In this document: positions 5,745-12,563 of the stretch, in pieces
Layout of the letters: every line of letters starts with the position of its first letter
Position numbering within the stretch: position 1 is the stretch's first letter
NCBI GenBank assembly: GCA_028691335.1
Contig: JAQUZK010000015.1
Span: 1-13,854, forward strand
DNA: 13,854 bases
Source of the DNA: Candidatus Izemoplasmatales bacterium
Lineage (GTDB): Bacteria; Bacillota_I; Bacilli_A; Izemoplasmatales; Hujiaoplasmataceae
Direction: 5' to 3'
The notes under the pieces: model-generated
Told to the model about the DNA's origin: nothing
Database searches by the model: none
What the model saw: only the letters and a program-made list of their open reading frames with translations
Position numbers and translations under genes: made by a program

Positions 5745-7724
5745 TTAAAGTTCGTTGTTAGCATACATTATAAGGAACTTATCAACAACCATAGGATCAA
5801 ACTGTGTTCCTGAGTTTTTCTTTATTTCTTCAACAGCTTCATCAATATTCATCGCTGTTCTATACGGTCTAGAAACAGTCATTGCGTCAAAAGAATCAGC
5901 CACACTAATTATTCTTGCTTCTAGAGGGATTTTATGTTCTTTGAGTCCTCTTGGATAACCTAAACCATCATATCTTTCATGGTGAGATAAAACAACATTA
6001 GCCACATCTAAATATTCAGAAACAGTAGAGAGAATTTTGAAACTAGTTTCAGGATGTTTTCTAATTTTTTGCCATTCTGGATCTGATAGTTTTCCAGGTT
6101 TATCAAGTATTTCTTCAGATATGGTAATTTTTCCAATATCATGTAGTTTTCCAGCTAGTTCAGTTCTATTAGTAAATGCAGTTCCTAAACTATATAACTC
6201 CGCAATGCGACGTGATATTTTGCTTACTCTTTCTGAATGCATTCTTTCTCTTTTATTCTTTTCAAATAAGGTGTTCATAATTACATCGATGGTTTTAATG
6301 GAAATACTAGAACCATCATATATCTTATTAGACATCATATTAGATAGTGCGTTATTAAAAGCATCGGTAATAGAGGTAATTGATGAGTAAGTTGTGTTAA
6401 CTCCGCAACTGATACATATGTTGAAGTCAAACTTTGAAATATCATTAATCTTTTCTTGAATTTTAGAAATAATTTTGTCACCATCAGATTTTGAAGTGTT
6501 TAACATGATAACTGCAAATTCATCTCCACCAATTCTATAAGGGTGAAAATTAGCGTTCTCTTGTGCATGCTCAATTAAAATATTAGATATTTCTATTAAA
6601 ACTTCGTTTCCAACATCATAGCCAAAAGAAGTGTTTATTACTTGAAATGTGTTGATATCACAAGTGGCTATAGTTATCGGATAATCTGCTTCACTTGTCT
6701 TTGTGAAAATAAATTCGTCAAAAGCAGCTCTATTGTACAGTTTTGTTAAAATATCTTGTTTTCTTAATATTTCAATATTCTTTTTAAGCTCTTTTTGTTC
6801 TTTTAGATCTTCAATGATACCAATTCCACCAATCACTTCATCATCATTATATATTGGTGAAAATTGAATTCTTCCTGATATTGTTTTATCAGAAAGATAC
6901 TTAACATCATAATCTTCATAAATTATAACTTCACCTGACAATGATTTTTTAACTGCATCAACTACACCTAAGTCTGGCAATTTTGCCATATTATAGCCAA
7001 CAGTTTCGTTTCGAGGTACTCCAATAATCTCGCAAAAAGCATCATTTGTTAATTCAATAATTCCATCTAAATTATACTGAATAATTCCGAGCTTACTGTT
7101 TTCAAAGAGGGTTTTATATTTTTCTTCATTTATATGAATGATTTCTTGAGACAATATTCTTTGATTATGATTTATAATAGCCATTGATAGCAAGAGTACT
7201 GCTATAGGATAGACTAAAATTACTATTGGACCAACTGAGATTAAAACCTCAATATTCTTTGGATATGGGAAAGTTAGTTGCGACAACATCATAAAAACAT
7301 GTACCAAGAGGCCGAAGAGATATATTGATAAGTACTTATTAATCTTAACTTTTTTCATAAAGAAATTTTTCCACAAGAAACCAATAGAAAAAGCGAAGAA
7401 CAAGGTTAGTACACCTGCATAAACCCCTTCGCCACCAATTGATATTCTATATATAATCGCTATAATAGTAGCGATTGAAGCCGAAATTGTAGAAAAGAAA
7501 AGTGAAGCTACACTTATCAATACAGATCTTGTATCAAAAATAGCTCCTGTGTTCATTTCCCAAGCGTTAATCATTACCATGATGGTAATGATACCGATGA
7601 AAACACCGAAAATAATTTTGGTTACTAATTTTTTTTGTTCCGGCTTATTGTTGGATAGATTCATGATGAATACTAAGCCGAATAGCAGAACCACATTAGT
7701 AATAATTGCTTGAAAAATCTCCAT
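5745..7724 (-). CDS. Membrane 5TMR_LYT-PAS-GGDEF-HD-GYP cyclic-di-GMP protein
   Basis: A 659-residue four-module protein. Residues 1-195 are hydrophobic with the 5TMR_LYT signature (FDTRSVLIS, then YR-x-x-x-GGEG-x-Y-x-GV), a membrane sensor as in LytS/YhcK. A PAS domain follows (about 200-310), then GGDEF (about 320-470) with R397-I-GGDEF at 399-403. The HD-GYP domain (about 485-655) has H496, H528-D529, H557, H581-H582 and G589-Y-P. GGDEF makes cyclic-di-GMP; HD-GYP degrades it. The cyclase has N373 where PleD has D344, and no RxxD inhibitory site. The HD-GYP set looks complete. The ATG at 7724 has GAGGTA upstream; an ATG 11 codons earlier (7757) has no ribosome site. Monocistronic, with its own promoter. 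Confidence 0.9.
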   Translation of the reverse strand: MEIFQAIITNVVLLFGLVFIMNLSNNKPEQKKLVTKIIFGVFIGIITIMVMINAWEMNTGAIFDTRSVLISVASLFFSTISASIATIIAIIYRISIGGEGVYAGVLTLFFAFSIGFLWKNFFMKKVKINKYLSIYLFGLLVHVFMMLSQLTFPYPKNIEVLISVGPIVILVYPIAVLLLSMAIINHNQRILSQEIIHINEEKYKTLFENSKLGIIQYNLDGIIELTNDAFCEIIGVPRNETVGYNMAKLPDLGVVDAVKKSLSGEVIIYEDYDVKYLSDKTISGRIQFSPIYNDDEVIGGIGIIEDLKEQKELKKNIEILRKQDILTKLYNRAAFDEFIFTKTSEADYPITIATCDINTFQVINTSFGYDVGNEVLIEISNILIEHAQENANFHPYRIGGDEFAVIMLNTSKSDGDKIISKIQEKINDISKFDFNICISCGVNTTYSSITSITDAFNNALSNMMSNKIYDGSSISIKTIDVIMNTLFEKNKRERMHSERVSKISRRIAELYSLGTAFTNRTELAGKLHDIGKITISEEILDKPGKLSDPEWQKIRKHPETSFKILSTVSEYLDVANVVLSHHERYDGLGYPRGLKEHKIPLEARIISVADSFDAMTVSRPYRTAMNIDEAVEEIKKNSGTQFDPMVVDKFLIMYANNEL

Positions 7725-7730
7725 AAAATC

Positions 7731-7736
7731 TACCTC
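7731..7736 (-). promoter_or_regulatory. Ribosome site that decides the start at 7724
   Basis: GAGGTA on the minus strand (TACCTC on plus) sits 6 nt before the ATG at 7722-7724. The upstream in-frame ATG at 7757 has no purine-rich stretch before it. Confidence 0.65.
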
Positions 7737-7787
7737 ATTTAAAACTTGAAAATACATATATCTATTTGCATAAATATCACAAGTAAT

Positions 7788-7816
7788 ATTATAGCATTAT
7801 AAGAATAATAACACAA
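7788..7816 (-). promoter_or_regulatory. Promoter of the GGDEF/HD-GYP gene
   Basis: Minus strand: TTGTGT (7811-7816), 17 bp, TATAAT (7788-7793) preceded by TG-C, an extended -10. The leader is about 57 nt. Confidence 0.65.
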
Positions 7817-7904
7817 GAAATAAATATTGTTTTTTACTACTCTTTCAGTGGTTTAATCGCTTAAAATAGAGAAAAATAAAAAATGAGTTTTATCAATAAA
7901 GCAT

Positions 7905-7932
7905 TTGAAGTGATAATAAAAAATGATATAAT
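7905..7932 (+). promoter_or_regulatory. Promoter of the Pr6Pr / DUF438-like operon
   Basis: TTGAAG (7905-7910), 16 bp, TATAAT (7927-7932) with TG-A before it (extended -10). Predicted start near 7939, leaving a leader of about 155 nt before the ATG at 8095, by far the longest leader in the window. Confidence 0.55.
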
Positions 7933-8094
7933 ATTTATAATGATAAACAAAATTAATGTTCATCATTTAAGTTTTAATAATATTACCATATTTATGATTT
8001 ATACAAATTATGAGTACTGATTTGTTGTATCTAATTTATTTTTTTAACAGTTAAAGCGCTTTATAACACTATATTTTGAGAGGACATTTTTATA
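7933..8094 (+). other. Long 5' leader in the 370-bp gene-free stretch 7725-8094
   Basis: Between the divergent starts lie two promoters and this AT-rich leader. It contains a 26-codon open frame from ATG 7940 to TGA 8018-8020 starting at the predicted transcript start, an imperfect repeat of the 8089-8112 start region at 7934-7957, weak pairing of ATACAA (8001-8006) with TTGTAT (8025-8030) followed by seven Ts (8039-8045), and a GCGC-centred palindrome at 8051-8064. No known riboswitch or T-box core is seen. No gene is confidently called. Confidence 0.35.
8051..8064. promoter_or_regulatory. Palindrome resembling a LacI/CcpA-type operator
   Basis: TTAAAGCGCTTTAT contains the perfect palindrome AAAGCGCTTT. 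It matches the core of catabolite-responsive (cre) sites, but both outer G/C positions of the consensus are replaced (G to T, C to A). It lies well downstream of the promoter, where a repressor could act as a roadblock. Confidence 0.3.
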
Positions 8095-8748
8095 ATGATT
8101 AACAAAAAAAATATTGTTTTATTTTTTAGAGTATCAATTATTATCATTGCTTTCGGAGGTTTTTTATTAAATTCAATTCCCTCAGATGAACCATTTGCTA
8201 GACTAACATATTTCACTTCTCAATCAAACGTTCTTGTAGGTACAATTTATCTAGTAGCTTTTTTTATCAATTCAAACTCAAGAACTTTTAAGATAATTAA
8301 AAATCAAATAGTTGTAGCTATTGTTCTTACAGGACTGGTGTTTAATTTAATGTTAAGACCATATGTTGGCGATTTTGATTATAATCCAAATACTTTTTCT
8401 GATTTTCTAGTTCATGTTTTGACACCTATTTTAGTTTTTATAGATTTTATATTCTTGGAAGAACATGGTAAAATTCAAAAGTTTGATCCTTTTTATTGGT
8501 TATTATTTCCACTAATATATTGGGTTTTTACAATAGTATTTGTAGCTCTTGGCGGAGATTATAACGGAGAAACTTATCAAAGTAATTATCCTTATTTCTT
8601 TTTGGACTTTAAAGAATATGGTATAGGTTATTTCTTCTTAGTTTTTGCATTTGTCTTAATGATAGGTTACATATTATTTATTATTGATTACCTTATGATT
8701 AAAAGAAAACAAAATTCTAATAAGGAGGATAACAATGGAAGTTTTTAA
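8095..8748 (+). CDS. Pr6Pr-type six-helix membrane protein
   Basis: A 217-residue integral membrane protein with about six hydrophobic segments (roughly 8-27, 44-60, 70-88, 103-121, 132-152 and 178-203). Conserved-looking polar positions are TYFTSQSN at the second helix, TGLVFNLMLRP at the third, H107-x2-TPI-x3-D at the fourth, LLFPLIYW and YPYFFLD before the last helix. This layout matches Pr6Pr-family membrane proteins, whose function is unknown. The ATG has GAGAGGA (8078-8084) upstream with rather long spacing (11 nt). It overlaps the next gene by 14 bp and shares its transcript, so a functional link with the DUF438-like protein is likely. Confidence 0.82.
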   Translation: MINKKNIVLFFRVSIIIIAFGGFLLNSIPSDEPFARLTYFTSQSNVLVGTIYLVAFFINSNSRTFKIIKNQIVVAIVLTGLVFNLMLRPYVGDFDYNPNTFSDFLVHVLTPILVFIDFIFLEEHGKIQKFDPFYWLLFPLIYWVFTIVFVALGGDYNGETYQSNYPYFFLDFKEYGIGYFFLVFAFVLMIGYILFIIDYLMIKRKQNSNKEDNNGSF

Positions 8749-9916
8749 ATATAATGCATCAAGAGTAAATAGAATTAATTCTTTCATGAAGGAACTGCTA
8801 GATATAAAAGACACATTTGAAAAAGTCAGTGTGTATAAAAAATATGAAAAGGATATACTTGAATTAAATCCAATAGATATTTTCTACCTAGATTTTTATC
8901 GAGATGATACCTCGCTTTCAATATCCGAAATAAAAGATTCAGCTAACCGATTTGTAAATGTTTTTCATAAAGGTATAACCAAGTTTAGAATAAATAATCC
9001 TCATCCAATCTTTAAAGAGTTACTTTCGGAATCAAAAAGGATTGAAAATCATTTAGCCAAAATAAAGCCATTATATCAACGAGGATTGATTCTTAATAAT
9101 AGAGAAGAGTTGTTAAAAATTTTTGAAAGATGTTTTGATTTTAAGCTTAAGTTTGAAAAGTTTCAAAATATAATTTTTTCCGAAATGGAAAAAGTAGCTC
9201 CTTCTAAGAAACCTTTAGAGGTATTGTGGGAATTACACGATGATTCTGAAACTTTATTAAAACACATCATATCCATGATAAAAGATGATTTTACTGAAGA
9301 GGATGAGTTAATCAAGGTTATAGGAAATTACCATTACTTAATCTTTGGAATTAATCAAAAGGAAGAAATAATATTGTTGCCAGTAATGAGTCAGTTGTTA
9401 GAAGTTGATGTCCTGGACAAAATGTATAATGAATGTATAAATCTTGGATTTGTTTTCAGCAATAAAAAGTTAGAAAGAATTGAAAACAAAGAAAATAACC
9501 TAAATTCATTGGATAATAAGTTTGTTAGTAAAACTGGTCAAATGAGTATTAAGCAACTTATTTTGATGTTAAATCATTTGCCTTTTGATATTACTTATGT
9601 GGATGAGTTTGATAAAGTTCTTTACTATAATGACAGTAAAAAAAGACATTTTCCTAGAACACCAGCTGTAATTGGAAGACTTGTTAAAAATTGTCATCCC
9701 CCTAAGTCTGTCCATATTGTCGAAGGAATTATAGAAGACTTTAAAAATAATATCAAAGACTATGAAGACTTTTGGATTAATTTTAAAGGTGATACATTAT
9801 ATATTGCATATTACGCAGTAAGGGATGAAGATGGTAATTATAAAGGCGTGTTAGAAGTGAGTCAAAATATCACCAAATTTAAAGAACTAGAAGGAGAAAA
9901 ACGACTACGAGATTGA
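8735..9916 (+). CDS. Degenerate DUF438/hemerythrin-like protein with intact PAS domain
   Basis: A 393-residue paralogue of the protein at 3152-4354. The C-terminal PAS domain (about 270-390) is closely conserved, including GRLVKNC320H321PPKSVHIVE, DFWINFKG and EGEKRL. The N-terminal half keeps the length and helix pattern but has drifted: the LCDVH motif is absent, and aligning EKK/EKV and VMW/VLW gives H143 to K139 and E148 to Q144. H90 in NPHP and KE210E211IILLP remain. The iron site is therefore probably lost or weak. The ATG is preceded by AAGGAGG and lies inside the end of the Pr6Pr gene. A partner or antagonist of the intact protein is plausible but unproven. A terminator follows. Confidence 0.85.
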   Translation: MEVFKYNASRVNRINSFMKELLDIKDTFEKVSVYKKYEKDILELNPIDIFYLDFYRDDTSLSISEIKDSANRFVNVFHKGITKFRINNPHPIFKELLSESKRIENHLAKIKPLYQRGLILNNREELLKIFERCFDFKLKFEKFQNIIFSEMEKVAPSKKPLEVLWELHDDSETLLKHIISMIKDDFTEEDELIKVIGNYHYLIFGINQKEEIILLPVMSQLLEVDVLDKMYNECINLGFVFSNKKLERIENKENNLNSLDNKFVSKTGQMSIKQLILMLNHLPFDITYVDEFDKVLYYNDSKKRHFPRTPAVIGRLVKNCHPPKSVHIVEGIIEDFKNNIKDYEDFWINFKGDTLYIAYYAVRDEDGNYKGVLEVSQNITKFKELEGEKRLRD

Positions 9917-9946
9917 ACCTAGTGATTTTAATTTTTTCCTGTTTTA

Positions 9947-9955
9947 TGTTATAAT
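9947..9955 (+). promoter_or_regulatory. Extended -10 promoter of the PLP-fold/GNAT gene
   Basis: TGTTATAAT (hexamer 9950-9955) is identical to the element before the DUF438 operon. No -35 match. Predicted start at about 9961-9962 falls inside the left arm of the following terminator. SD AAGGAGG is at 9990-9996. Confidence 0.65.
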
Positions 9956-9982
9956 AAAGCGATGGCTTTGGTCATCGCTTTT
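9956..9982 (+). terminator. Terminator of the Pr6Pr/DUF438-like operon, overlapping the next start site
   Basis: AAAGCGATG (9956-9964) pairs perfectly with CATCGCTTT (9973-9981) around an 8-nt loop, followed by a short T run (TTTTATAT). Transcripts arriving from upstream carry the full stem; those starting at about 9961 lack its first five bases. Confidence 0.65.
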
Positions 9983-10002
9983 ATATAAAAAGGAGGATAA
10001 AA

Positions 10003-11205
10003 ATGAAGAATATAGGAAAAACACCATTGTTAAGAGCAGTTAATATCGAGAAAGCTCTAGGTGTAAAGAAAATATACTTAAAATTAGAAGGGAATAATCC
10101 TACAGGTAGTAAAGCAGATAGGATTGCTAATGTAATATTAAAAGCAGTAAAGGCAAGAGGAAAAGAAGCTTTGGTTATTAATGGAGATAAGAATTTACTT
10201 AAGTCTTTGAAGCATTGTAGTACGATTGAAAATATAATGTTATTTGTTCCGAAAGAAAAGAAAGAATCTTGGAAAGAAAAATTATTAGAAAGCTCTCAAT
10301 TAGTGGATATGTCAGGTGTAAAGGCAAAAGATAAAGAGGAGTTACTAATAAGCTTAGCTGCAAGGACAAATGCTTTTTTAGTTACACCAGCTGATTACAT
10401 ACAGTTTTCGATTATCGCAAACGAAACTATCGCTCAAGAAATATATCAAAGATATCCCGGGGATATTGACAATTATTTTTACAATAATGATAGTATTGAG
10501 ACACTTCAAGCTTATCAAAACATATTTTTAAAGGCTCACTTAGAAAATTCCAGTAAAATACCAGAAATTATCGGTGCAGATGAAAATGAAACAGTAACTC
10601 TAAATAATCAATATGTTTCTGTAGAAAAGGATTTACTAGATGAAGCATCTAATTTATTACAAAAGCAAGAGCATCTTAAAGTTAAGTATAAAGATGTTGT
10701 AGCTTTTGCTGGTTTTTTAAAACAGCACAAGCTAGGAAGAATACTTGAAGGTAGACATATTATAGTATTAGACCAAGCAAGAAGTAGAGTCAAAATCCGA
10801 GAAATTAAAGACTATTCGGAAATAGATAAAGAAAAGCTACTTTCTTATGTAAATAATTATCTTGGAGATTATAGAGATAGCAAAGAGGAAGCTCTTGAAG
10901 CCATTGAAATGGCAATGAAGGATGGATATGTTTTAGTAGCTTCAAAAGAAGAGAAAATTGATGGAGTTTGTATAGTTGTTGATTTAAAAATTAAAAGATT
11001 TATTCCTAGATATCATTTAGCATATATTGGCATAAATAAAGATAGTAAAGGTAGAGGGATAGGGACTGAACTGATTAAAGAAGCTGTAAATCTTACTAAT
11101 GGAAATATATCTTTACATGTAGATCTTGATAATAAAAGTGCAAAAAAACTGTATAAAAAAATGGGATTTGTCCATGTGTATGATCGAATGATTTATAAGA
11201 AATAA
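10003..11205 (+). CDS. PLP fold-type II-like pseudoenzyme domain fused to GNAT acetyltransferase
   Basis: A 400-residue fusion. Residues 1 to about 265 follow the cysteine/threonine synthase fold: GKTPLLRAVNIEKALGVKKI, LKLEGNNPTGS, later ETIAQEI, KIPEIIGADE and GRHIIVLD. The lysine motif NPTGSxKDR reads NPTGS-K37-A-D-R, so alanine stands at the Schiff-base position with a lysine one residue early. The SSGN-type loop is NGDKN (60-64), and the glycine-rich phosphate loop is NNDSIE (161-166). The PLP site therefore looks lost. Residues about 266-400 are an ordinary GNAT domain with acetyl-CoA motif KGRGIG (349-354) and DNKSAKKLYKKMGF (376-389). It probably acetylates a small molecule, with the old PLP domain as a binding or regulatory part. 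The ATG follows AAGGAGG with 6 nt. Monocistronic promoter. Confidence 0.8.
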   Translation: MKNIGKTPLLRAVNIEKALGVKKIYLKLEGNNPTGSKADRIANVILKAVKARGKEALVINGDKNLLKSLKHCSTIENIMLFVPKEKKESWKEKLLESSQLVDMSGVKAKDKEELLISLAARTNAFLVTPADYIQFSIIANETIAQEIYQRYPGDIDNYFYNNDSIETLQAYQNIFLKAHLENSSKIPEIIGADENETVTLNNQYVSVEKDLLDEASNLLQKQEHLKVKYKDVVAFAGFLKQHKLGRILEGRHIIVLDQARSRVKIREIKDYSEIDKEKLLSYVNNYLGDYRDSKEEALEAIEMAMKDGYVLVASKEEKIDGVCIVVDLKIKRFIPRYHLAYIGINKDSKGRGIGTELIKEAVNLTNGNISLHVDLDNKSAKKLYKKMGFVHVYDRMIYKK

Positions 11206-11245
11206 AATTTTTTTGTTTGTTATGTAAATTTTACAATAGATAGAG

Positions 11246-11251
11246 TATAAT
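11246..11251 (+). promoter_or_regulatory. -10 box of the O-antigen ligase-like / CDF operon
   Basis: Perfect TATAAT with no clear -35. Predicted start near 11258 coincides with the ribosome site GGTGA (11258-11262). The inverted repeat GTAAATTTTAC (11224-11234) lies just upstream, near the -35 position, and could be an operator. Confidence 0.5.
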
Positions 11252-11267
11252 TATATCGGTGACTAAA

Positions 11268-12563
11268 ATGATGGAACATAAATTTTTCAAGAGTATTGCT
11301 TATTTAATAATTTTAAGTATTATTACCACAGTAATTTGGTATTTCAGATTGGAACATATCGGAATGCCTATTTATGGGGGGATAATATTCGCGCTTTTAT
11401 TGATAGAAAAAAATTCGATAACAATATTGCCTTTTTTGTTAAATATGCTATTTATGATTAGTAAAACTAAAGCTGAATGGTCAATGGATTCAATACCGGG
11501 ATATCTCTATGTAATTCCGGTATTATTACTCATTGGTTTTATTATAAATATTATTAGATTTAAACCTAAGTTTTTCCAAGGAATGTTGCTTTTACCTTTA
11601 ATGTTGATGTTTGCTGGTATGCTTTTATCTATGTTAAACATGGAAATAATTGATATTAACTACTTGTTTTATATTATGGTAGGATTGTTTTATCTTTTTA
11701 TATATTTCTTTTTTAGAAGTTCAATGACAGGAGACAATCTTCAATTTTTAATAAGACTATTCGCAATATTAGGAGTTATGATATCAGTCCAAGTTTTACT
11801 ATATTATCTGCATGTTGATGATGTTGTTTATGCTCTCGAGCACAAGAGAATCGACTTGGGATGGGGGCTATCTAATTTTATTGCGACTTACCTTTTAATG
11901 TTTATACCTGCAATGTTTTATTTTGTTAAAAAATATAAATTTCATGTTTTTTGGGTTATTCTAGCTGTACTTGAAATGGTTGCCTTGCTATTTACCTTAT
12001 CAAGAGGTGGTATTTTAACTTTTGTAGGTATACTAGGATTTTTAATAATTTATCTTTTCCATGGCTATGAAAATAAAAGAAAAATGACATTAAATGTCAT
12101 TTCAGGATTAATTGTATTAGCTGTAGTAGTTATTGTTAAACAAAATTATTTCGTAACCATTTATGAAAGGCTGTTAGATAGAGCTTTTGATGATACCGGA
12201 AGATATGAAATATGGTTAGAAGGTATTGAGAAGTTCAAACAAAACCCTATATTAGGTGTAGGACTATATGCTCGCATTATCAACGATAATTATTTCTCTC
12301 ATTATCACAACACTATCATTCATACCGCTGTCAGCATGGGAGTAGTTGGACTTGTTGCTTTGTTTTGGCAGTTTATTAATATTGCTAGAGTTTTTATTAA
12401 GAAAATTAATGTTGAAACATCAATACTTTTTATCGCGATTTTAGGTGCTAATATTCATGGCCTTATTGATGTTGTGTATTTTATGCCACAATTCATGATT
12501 TTATTCTTCATAGTGATAGCTGCGGTAGAAAACCGTAATAAAGTTGTTTTGGAGGTTAAATAA
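11268..12563 (+). CDS. O-antigen ligase/polymerase-type (Wzy/WaaL) membrane protein
   Basis: A polytopic protein of 431 residues with about ten to twelve membrane helices. In the C-terminal half it has the family pattern LFTLSRGGILTFVG in a helix, then a large outer loop with DDTGRYEIWLEGIEKFKQNPILGVG and HYHNTIIHTAVSMGVVGL, then closing helices. This family transfers or polymerises lipid-linked glycans at the outer face of the membrane; the glycan here is unknown and no glycosyltransferase is in the window. A GTG at 11259 lies inside the presumed ribosome site GGTGA, so I prefer ATG 11268 (ATG 11271 is also possible). It overlaps the CDF gene by one base (TAATG), so the two are translationally linked. 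Confidence 0.85.
   Translation: MMEHKFFKSIAYLIILSIITTVIWYFRLEHIGMPIYGGIIFALLLIEKNSITILPFLLNMLFMISKTKAEWSMDSIPGYLYVIPVLLLIGFIINIIRFKPKFFQGMLLLPLMLMFAGMLLSMLNMEIIDINYLFYIMVGLFYLFIYFFFRSSMTGDNLQFLIRLFAILGVMISVQVLLYYLHVDDVVYALEHKRIDLGWGLSNFIATYLLMFIPAMFYFVKKYKFHVFWVILAVLEMVALLFTLSRGGILTFVGILGFLIIYLFHGYENKRKMTLNVISGLIVLAVVVIVKQNYFVTIYERLLDRAFDDTGRYEIWLEGIEKFKQNPILGVGLYARIINDNYFSHYHNTIIHTAVSMGVVGLVALFWQFINIARVFIKKINVETSILFIAILGANIHGLIDVVYFMPQFMILFFIVIAAVENRNKVVLEVK

Noticed and set aside
5755..6390. Plus-strand frames of 67 and 117 codons opposite the HD-GYP region
   Set aside because: Serine-rich antisense shadows of a clearly coding strand.
7725..7757. Longer GGDEF/HD-GYP protein from ATG 7757
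   Set aside because: No ribosome site precedes it, while GAGGTA precedes the ATG at 7724, after which the membrane region begins directly.
8001..8045. Intrinsic terminator/attenuator in the Pr6Pr leader
   Set aside because: The stem is only six A/T-rich pairs with an 18-nt loop, and the T run is 8 nt away; too weak to call.
7758..8094. Riboswitch, T-box or tRNA in the gene-free stretch
   Set aside because: No T-box core, tRNA cloverleaf or known riboswitch core could be read; the region is AT-rich with only short repeats.
10608..10793. 61-codon minus-strand frame
   Set aside because: Shadow of the PLP-fold/GNAT gene; cysteine/leucine-rich composition typical of antisense reading.
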